From Gallaecimonas xiamenensis 3-C-1 (GTDB taxonomy: Bacteria; Pseudomonadota; Gammaproteobacteria; Enterobacterales; Gallaecimonadaceae), in assembly GCF_000299915.1 (NCBI RefSeq), contig NZ_AMRI01000013.1, forward strand, positions 48,740-112,739: a DNA stretch of 64,000 nt, written 5' to 3'. Below, piece by piece: positions 59,101-64,000 of the stretch. The position numbers and the translations under genes were made by a program. The notes under the pieces are model-generated. The model saw nothing but the letters and a program-made list of their open reading frames with translations, was not told where the DNA came from and did not search any database. Positions within the stretch are counted from its first letter, which is position 1, and each line of letters begins with the position of its first letter.

Positions 59101-61800
59101 CGCAACCCCGGTGACTTCAGGCTACGCCTGAGCGACCAGGACGGCCGCCAGCTCAACATGGTGGACTACAGCGTCGCCGGCAGCGGCAACGCCAGCCGCG
59201 CCCTGGAGCGCAACGCCGAGCTGCAGCTGACCCTGAACAAGACCGAGTACAAGCCGGGCGAGACCATACAGGTGGCCATCCAGGCCCCCTACAGCGGCGC
59301 CGGCCTTATCACCATTGAGCGGGACAAGGTCTACGCCTTCCAGTGGTTCAAGGCCGACAGCACCCGCTCGGTGCAGCAGATCCGCCTGCCCGAAGGGGTG
59401 GAAGGCAACGCCTATGTGAACGTGCAGTTCCTGCGGGCCCCGGACTCGGACGAAGTCTTTATGAGTCCCCTGTCCTACGCCGTCAGCCCCTTCAAGGTTG
59501 ACCTGGGCGAACGCCGCCAGCAGCTGGCCCTGACCCTGCCCGAGCAGATGAAGCCCGGCCAGAGCCTGGATATCGCCCTGGACGTGCCCACCGCCTCCAA
59601 GGTGGTGGTGTTCGGGGTTGACGAAGGCATATTGCAGGTAGCCCGCTACCAGGCGCCGGATCCCCTGGGCCACTTCTTTGCCAAGAAGGCCCTGACCGTG
59701 GATTCCAGCCAGATCCTCGATCTGCTGCTGCCGGAACTGCGGGTGCTGATGCGCCAGGCCGCCCCCGGCGGTGACGCCGCCGCCCTGCTGGCCGCCAACC
59801 TCAACCCCTTCAAGCGCAAGCGAGCCAAGCCGGTAGTGTACTGGTCCGGGATCCAGGCCGTTGAGGCCGGTACCCAGCACTTCCACTACGCAGTGCCAGA
59901 CACCTTCAACGGCAAGATCCGCTTCTTCGCGGTCAGCGTTACCGACGCCAGCATGGGTACCACCCAGGGTGCGGTGAACGTCAAGGCGCCGGTGGTGATG
60001 AGCCCCAACGTGCCCGCTTTCCTGGCCCCTGGTGACCAGGCCGAAGTGACCCTTGGCCTTTACAACACCGAGCCAGACACCCAGGCGGTGACCCTGACGT
60101 TGGCCCTGGACGGCGGCCTGACCCTGGCCGAGGGCCAGCAGCAGCAGTTTGAGATTGCCCCCGGCCACGAGGCCATGGCCCGCTTCCAGCTCAAGGCTAC
60201 CGACCAGTTGGGAGAAAGCCGCCTGCACTGGACCCTGCAGACCCCGCAGGGGGATTTCCAGATGGGCGAGGCCATCTCGGTACGGCCCCTTACCGCCCAC
60301 CGCCTGACCCTCAACACCGGGGTGCTGGACAAGAGCGAGGCCGAGCTGCCGCTGGACCGCAACCTGTTTGCGCCCTTCAGCGAACGCCAGGCCGGGCTGA
60401 TGAGCAGCCCCTTGGTGTGGGCCCAGGGCCTGAGCCAGTACCTGGATAACTACCCCCACGCCTGCACCGAGCAGCTGGTGTCCAAGTCGGTACCGGCCCT
60501 GTTGCTGGGCGACCCCCAGGAAGACCACTTGGCCTTCGACCAACTGATCGCCCAGCTGCGCAGCCGCCAGAACAGCGAAGGGGGCTTTGGCCTCTGGGCT
60601 GCCAACCCGGTAGTGGAGCCCATGGTGGCCCTGTACGTGGTGGACATGCTGCTGGACGCCAAGGAGCGCGGTTATGCCGTACCCCAGGACATGCTGGACA
60701 AGGCCAACAGCTACCTGTCGGAACTGAGCAGCGGCCCCAGCAACGGCCTGGATGAGCTGCGCGAGCGGGCCTACGGCGCCTACCTGCTGGCCCGCCAGGG
60801 CGTGCAGGTCAGCGGTGCCCTGGCGGACATCCGCGAGCGCCTGCAGCGCTACTATCCCAAGGACTGGCAGAGTGATATGGCCAGCGCCTGGCTGGCCGCC
60901 AGCTTCACCCTGATGCAGCAGCAACAGCTGGCCGCGCCGCTGTGGCAGGCTCAGCCCTGGCAGCTGACCCAGGACCAGCCCAAGCGCCTTGGCCTCTACC
61001 TGGACCCCATGGTCCACGACGCCCAGCTGCTGACCCTGATCGCCCGCCACGCCCCAGAGCGCCTGGCCGACCTGCCAGACGACCTGCTGGTACGTATGGG
61101 TAACTGGCTGTCGGCCCAGCACTACAGCTCCCTGTCCGCCGGTACCCTGGTCAGGGCCTTGGCCGCCTATGGCGACACCAACCAAAGCGGCGAGCTGCAA
61201 CTGAGCGCCCAGGTAGCCGGTGCCTGGCTGGCCCAAAGCCTGCCCCAGGCCGATCTGCCCATGGCCGCCAGCAGCGTCAAGGTGCACAAGGGCGGTGACG
61301 GCGACGCCTTCTACATGGTCAGCCAGAGCGGCTTCGATCGCAGCCCCGGCCAGCCCTTTAGCCAGGGCCTGGAAGTGAGCCGCGACTACCTCAGCCTGGA
61401 CGGCAAGCCCCTGGCCAAGGCCAAGGTGGGTGACGAGTTCCTGGTCAGGCTGCGGCTGCGGGCCACCGACCTGGACCGCCTGGAACAGGTGGTGCTGATC
61501 GACCTGCTGCCGGGCGGCCTGGAGCCGGTGTACCGCGACGGCGGCGACGACTTCGACGGTTGGCAGCCCCCCATCGGCGTCGGTGAGATGAGCGATTGGT
61601 CGCCCCAGTGGCTGAACGTGCGGGAAGACCGGGTAGTGTTCTACGGCACCGCCCGCCGCGACGCCCGCACCTTCGTCTATAAGGTCAGGGCTACCAACGC
61701 CGGCCAGTTCCAAGTGCCCCCCGCCTACGCCCAGGGTCTGTACGACCCCCTGGAGCAGGCCCAAGGCCAAGTCGGTGAACTGGTGATAGCGGCGCCATGA
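56179..61800 (+). CDS. bacterial alpha-2-macroglobulin (YfhM-like, long form)
   Basis: An 1873-residue protein that traps proteases in the periplasm and protects the cell wall, working with PBP1c. The N-terminus has a single transmembrane anchor (about residues 30-52, KGIALYFGLLVLGALAWGGW), not a lipobox as in E. coli YfhM. MG domains and the bait region follow. The thioester motif is CTEQ, with Cys1429 in YPHACTEQLV. The TED region continues GGFGLWAANPVVEPMV. It is longer than E. coli YfhM (about 1650). Its stop overlaps pbpC as ATGA, so the two are coupled, the classic A2M-PBP1c pair. Confidence 0.93.
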   Translation: MRKLLGYFFGSPSWQAPPWLRWFKANPAKGIALYFGLLVLGALAWGGWVYYQNLPQPRTVGYSVKAPALTDYSQDKPQVSPLRVTFAESAAPLEQIGKPVSQGVSLSPAIAGQWRWASDKHLEFTPDGDWPVDKAYTLTLDKDQLLADKVLLKTYEKAFRTAPFTAKISAGRLYQDPTQPSIQKLVATLDFSHPVDTASVKAKLTVVLSPGLTYSQPGDMELTFDDKRLHAYVHSAPLATPLESSTVTLEQSKDIKAAAGGNGAEPGHWQVGVPGRYQLSFDPAQISFAYNDKDEPEPVLTMESSRPVSDEALTGKVQAWLLPVKNPKGNRSWYSENVTESVLNRASPVTLTQIPGAEGLNQLHSFKFQVPTGRYLAVKVAKHVEGQGGYLSRDPVFSVLRMPDYPKTLKFLGDGALLTLNDDQRLGYMVRGVKDVQIEVAQLLPDQLHQLVDQSSGTFAKPNLDNTAFDRLVTRTQIKQRFLIRNPAETLYGKVDLKPFFKDKRGIFVVKLTPAEERDSSTFDYYQEDAHDLRFVVVTDLGILAKRSRDGSQDLFVQSLDKGTPVEGAKVSVIGRNGLAVAQGTTDWRGHARFDKLGDLRREKVPLFFQVEKGGDLSFLPLGDWRHRLDLSRFDTGGSYESDDPSALSAYLFTDRGLYRPGETAHIATLVRGQDWRTSLNGLPVKLVVTDPRGIKVLDRTFNLDSSGFDSLDFTSSETAVAGDYLASLSLIQGKYRLTRLGDVTFKVRDFEPDRIKVRVALNQDDQPVKGWLKPEQVLAQVQAEQLFGGPAGERRVTGEMVLSPTDISFKAWPGYRFGVLGELKESFRETLAETQTDADGKAQLDLALGRFDQSTFKLHLLAKVFEAGSGRGVSAQNQVLVSSADLLLGYKADGDLSFISKGGERHLRLLAVDQNLQGQATKIKVERIARRWVSVLVKQNDGSYRYESRRKDQLLDTSTLPLAGDGLNMTLDTRNPGDFRLRLSDQDGRQLNMVDYSVAGSGNASRALERNAELQLTLNKTEYKPGETIQVAIQAPYSGAGLITIERDKVYAFQWFKADSTRSVQQIRLPEGVEGNAYVNVQFLRAPDSDEVFMSPLSYAVSPFKVDLGERRQQLALTLPEQMKPGQSLDIALDVPTASKVVVFGVDEGILQVARYQAPDPLGHFFAKKALTVDSSQILDLLLPELRVLMRQAAPGGDAAALLAANLNPFKRKRAKPVVYWSGIQAVEAGTQHFHYAVPDTFNGKIRFFAVSVTDASMGTTQGAVNVKAPVVMSPNVPAFLAPGDQAEVTLGLYNTEPDTQAVTLTLALDGGLTLAEGQQQQFEIAPGHEAMARFQLKATDQLGESRLHWTLQTPQGDFQMGEAISVRPLTAHRLTLNTGVLDKSEAELPLDRNLFAPFSERQAGLMSSPLVWAQGLSQYLDNYPHACTEQLVSKSVPALLLGDPQEDHLAFDQLIAQLRSRQNSEGGFGLWAANPVVEPMVALYVVDMLLDAKERGYAVPQDMLDKANSYLSELSSGPSNGLDELRERAYGAYLLARQGVQVSGALADIRERLQRYYPKDWQSDMASAWLAASFTLMQQQQLAAPLWQAQPWQLTQDQPKRLGLYLDPMVHDAQLLTLIARHAPERLADLPDDLLVRMGNWLSAQHYSSLSAGTLVRALAAYGDTNQSGELQLSAQVAGAWLAQSLPQADLPMAASSVKVHKGGDGDAFYMVSQSGFDRSPGQPFSQGLEVSRDYLSLDGKPLAKAKVGDEFLVRLRLRATDLDRLEQVVLIDLLPGGLEPVYRDGGDDFDGWQPPIGVGEMSDWSPQWLNVREDRVVFYGTARRDARTFVYKVRATNAGQFQVPPAYAQGLYDPLEQAQGQVGELVIAAP

Positions 61801-64000
61801 GGCGCCGCACAAAAGCCCTGTTAGCCCTGGCAGCCTTGCTGCTGGGGCCCAGGCTCTGGCCGGCCGACCCCTTGGCCGGCCAGGCCCCCACTTCCCGGGC
61901 GGTACTGGCTGCCGACGGCAGCCTGCTACGCCTCACCCTGACCCAGGACGGCCAATACCGGCTCTGGCAACCCCTGGAGCAAATAGCCCCAGCCATGGTC
62001 CAGGCCATGCAGCTCAAGGAAGACCGCTACTTCTACTTCCACCCCGGTATCAACCCCGTGGCCCTGGTGCGGGCCGTGCTGGCCACTTATGTGGGCGGCG
62101 ACCGCCAGGGGGCCTCGACCCTGACCATGCAGCTGGCCCGGCGCCTTTACGGCATCAACAGCCGCCAAGTACCGGGCAAGCTCAAGCAGATCCTGGCCGC
62201 CTTCTGGCTGGAACTGCGCTACAGCAAGCACGACCTGCTGGAGGCCTACCTCAACCTGGCGCCCATGGGCGGCAATATCGAAGGGGTAGGGGCCGCCAGC
62301 CAGATTTATTTCCACAAGGACGCCAGCGAACTGTCCCTGAGCGAGTCCTTGAGCCTGGCGGTAATGCCCCAGAGCCCGGCGCGCCGCGCCCGCTTTCGGG
62401 CCGACTTCCAGGATGCCCGGGACCGCCTGGCCCTGCTCTGGCAGCAAAGCTACCCGGACGACCCCCGCAGCCAGGGCCTGCTGGCCCTGACCGCCCTCGG
62501 CCACGACCGCAGCGACCTGCCGTTCGAGGCCCCCCATTTCAGCCGCCGCCTGCTTAGGGAGGACGGCGCCACCCTGATCCACAGCACCCTGGACCCCAAG
62601 CTCCAGTCCCTGCTGGAGCGCCGCCTCGGCCAGTACATCGACAGCAAGCGCCACCTGGGTATCCAAAATGCCTCGGCGCTGCTGATCGACAGCCGCACCC
62701 AGGCCATCAAGGCCTGGGTCGGTTCGGCCAGCTTCTTTGACGCCGACATCCAAGGCCAGGTGGACGGGGTGCTGGCCCGGCGCTCCCCCGGCTCCACCCT
62801 CAAACCCTTCCTCTATGGCCTGGGCCTGGACCAGGGGGTGATTCACCCCTTGAGCATCCTCAAGGACGCTCCCACCGCCTTTGGCAGCTTCGAGCCGGAG
62901 AACTTCGACCACCGCTTTACCGGCCCCATCAGCGCCCACAACGCCCTGATCAAGAGCCGTAACCTGCCGGCGGTGTGGCTGGCCGGCCAGGTCAGCCGTC
63001 CCAACCTTTACGGCTTTTTGCGCCAGGCCGGTATCAAGGGGCTGAGGGGGGAGAGCCATTACGGCCTGGCCCTGGCCTTGGGGGGCGGCGAGCTGACCAT
63101 GAAGGAGCTGGGCCGCCTCTACCTGATGCTGGCAAGCGAGGGCCGCTATTACCCGCTTAGGGACAGGGAGTCCCAGCCCATCAGCCCGGTTAGCCAATCC
63201 CTGCTCAGCCCCGCCGCCAGCTTCTTGGTGTGGGACATGCTCAAGGACAATCCCAGGGCCGACGGCCTGCCCAAGACCGGCTGGTCGGTAGCCTGGAAAA
63301 CCGGGACCTCCTGGGGCTTTCACGATGCCTGGAGCGCCGGTATCACCGGCCCCTATGTGCTGGTGGTCTGGGTGGGCAACTTCGACGCCACCCCCAACCC
63401 GGCCTTTGTAGGGGTGGAAACCGCCGGGCCGCTGTTCTTCGCCATCAGCGACGCCTTGCAGGGCAGCCTGCCGGGCACCGCCGACCTGGCCCCAAAGGCC
63501 CCCGCTACCGTCAAGCAGGTGAAGATCTGCGCCGCCTCCGGGGACCTCCCCAACCCCTGGTGCCCCAAGGTGGTGGACGGCTGGTTTATTCCCGGGGTGT
63601 CCCCCATCAAGGTGTCCAGCCTGCACCGGCCGGTGTGGGTGGACAACCGGAGCGGCGCCGCCGTCTGCCCCCCTTACGACCCCAGCACCCAGCACCAGGA
63701 AGTGTTCGCCTTCTGGCCGTCGGACATGGCGGCCCTGTTCGAGCAGGCCGGCCTGCCCGGGCGCCAGCCGCCGGCGCCACCGGCCGCCTGCCAGACCCAA
63801 GGCGCCGCCAGCCGCGCCGAGCCGCTGATCCGCTCGCCCTTGAAGAACGTCACCTACAGCCTGCGTACCAGCCGGCCAAGCGAGCACATCGCCCTGCGGG
63901 CCGACGCCGCCTCCGACGCCAGCCGTCTTTACTGGTTTGCCGGCCGCCGCTTCCTGGGCCAGGTGGCGCCTGGCCAGGCCCTGGAGTGGCGGGGGGGGGC
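61797..64000 (+). CDS. pbpC: penicillin-binding protein 1C (partial, C-terminus cut)
   Basis: A bifunctional or repair-type murein synthase of the inner membrane. The N-terminus is short and hydrophobic (MRRRTKALLALAALLLGPRL). The glycosyltransferase domain carries EDRYFYFHPG (Glu75) and GASTLTMQLARRL. The transpeptidase domain has SPGSTLKPF with Ser333, SRNLPAV and KTGTS at Lys501. The C-terminal PBP1c domain has started and the reading is cut by the right edge. About 734 codons are present against about 770-790 in the family, so little is missing. It is coupled to the alpha-2-macroglobulin gene by ATGA. Confidence 0.95.
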   Translation, partial: MRRRTKALLALAALLLGPRLWPADPLAGQAPTSRAVLAADGSLLRLTLTQDGQYRLWQPLEQIAPAMVQAMQLKEDRYFYFHPGINPVALVRAVLATYVGGDRQGASTLTMQLARRLYGINSRQVPGKLKQILAAFWLELRYSKHDLLEAYLNLAPMGGNIEGVGAASQIYFHKDASELSLSESLSLAVMPQSPARRARFRADFQDARDRLALLWQQSYPDDPRSQGLLALTALGHDRSDLPFEAPHFSRRLLREDGATLIHSTLDPKLQSLLERRLGQYIDSKRHLGIQNASALLIDSRTQAIKAWVGSASFFDADIQGQVDGVLARRSPGSTLKPFLYGLGLDQGVIHPLSILKDAPTAFGSFEPENFDHRFTGPISAHNALIKSRNLPAVWLAGQVSRPNLYGFLRQAGIKGLRGESHYGLALALGGGELTMKELGRLYLMLASEGRYYPLRDRESQPISPVSQSLLSPAASFLVWDMLKDNPRADGLPKTGWSVAWKTGTSWGFHDAWSAGITGPYVLVVWVGNFDATPNPAFVGVETAGPLFFAISDALQGSLPGTADLAPKAPATVKQVKICAASGDLPNPWCPKVVDGWFIPGVSPIKVSSLHRPVWVDNRSGAAVCPPYDPSTQHQEVFAFWPSDMAALFEQAGLPGRQPPAPPAACQTQGAASRAEPLIRSPLKNVTYSLRTSRPSEHIALRADAASDASRLYWFAGRRFLGQVAPGQALEWRGG

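Noticed and set aside
59122..61812. 896-residue reverse open frame opposite the alpha-2-macroglobulin gene
   Set aside because: It is a consequence of high GC and codon bias. The forward gene has the thioester motif and coupling to pbpC.
61926..63887. 653-residue reverse open frame opposite pbpC
   Set aside because: The forward gene has all transglycosylase and transpeptidase motifs. The reverse frame is a shadow.
63991..64000. Run of G at the right end as a repeat or slippage site
   Set aside because: It is at the very edge of the window, the frame after it cannot be read, and G runs of this kind are expected in GC-rich glycine codons.
1..64000. tRNA, rRNA, CRISPR, insertion sequences, prophage, integrative element
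   Set aside because: I looked for tRNA ends, repeats, transposases and integrases and saw none. Hairpins found are terminators or regulatory dyads.

Overview
The window is a stretch of high-GC (roughly 60% or more) gammaproteobacterial chromosome. Housekeeping order (gpmI / yibN-grxC-secB-gpsA / trmL, glnA-glnL-glnG, typA, cpxRA, fieF, ptrB, pbpC), compact ATGA overlaps and NtrC/sigma-54 and CpxR sites point to a free-living marine or environmental gammaproteobacterium. Protein wording and base composition would fit Gallaecimonas or a relative near Aeromonadales/Alteromonadales, but this is an inference from reading alone. No tRNA, rRNA, CRISPR array, insertion sequence or prophage was seen.

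Layout. 1-5.8 kb: gpmI (cut by the left edge) diverges from yibN-grxC-secB-gpsA. Between gpsA and trmL sits an unusual pair: a signal-less peptidoglycan-binding/M15-like peptidase overlapping by ATGA a Sec-exported small protein. 5.8-9.2 kb: cpxP-like and fieF behind a textbook CpxR box, converging on cpxA-cpxR. 9.2-16.8 kb: nitrogen regulation, with glnG-glnL, a MipA/OmpV porin-like protein, a DUF4124 protein, glnA with an enhancer and sigma-54 promoter, then typA. 16.8-21.5 kb: a MASE2-GGDEF cyclase, a cupin protein, a small exported protein and a DUF6351 esterase-like protein. 21.5-29.2 kb: a LysR regulator divergent from an EmrAB-type efflux pair, then an exported amidase, a TetR regulator and a DUF885 lipoprotein peptidase. 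29.3-31 kb: a lower-GC islet with a DUF7662-HNH nuclease, an acidic small protein and a DUF6985 (immunity-like) protein. 31-42 kb: mixed accessory and envelope genes (DUF1287, GNAT, a large M60/ImpA-type metalloprotease lipoprotein, DUF2164, a membrane-anchored glutaredoxin, an acyltransferase divergent from a membrane LytTR regulator, a ClsC-type phospholipase D protein). 42-49.7 kb: a lipoprotein, a second GGDEF cyclase, an OPT transporter, an S9 peptidase lipoprotein, and GGCT-like and FAH-family genes.

49.8-53.3 kb looks like a self-contained sigma-54 envelope-stress module. A BON/OsmY-like exported protein sits behind a near-perfect -24/-12 promoter, followed by a DUF2383 four-helix protein and a sigma-54 activator whose receiver lacks the phospho-acceptor aspartate. 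Beyond these lie an exported protein and a 58-residue DUF1328 membrane protein with a second sigma-54-like promoter. 53.3-64 kb: a LysE exporter, oligopeptidase B, and a giant alpha-2-macroglobulin (thioester CTEQ) translationally coupled to pbpC, which runs off the right edge.

Most of the window is ordinary chromosomal backbone. The strongest candidates for something undescribed are the peptidase/exported-partner pair at 3.9-5.3 kb, the sigma-54 module at 49.8-53.3 kb, and the HNH/DUF6985 islet at 29.4-30.9 kb.
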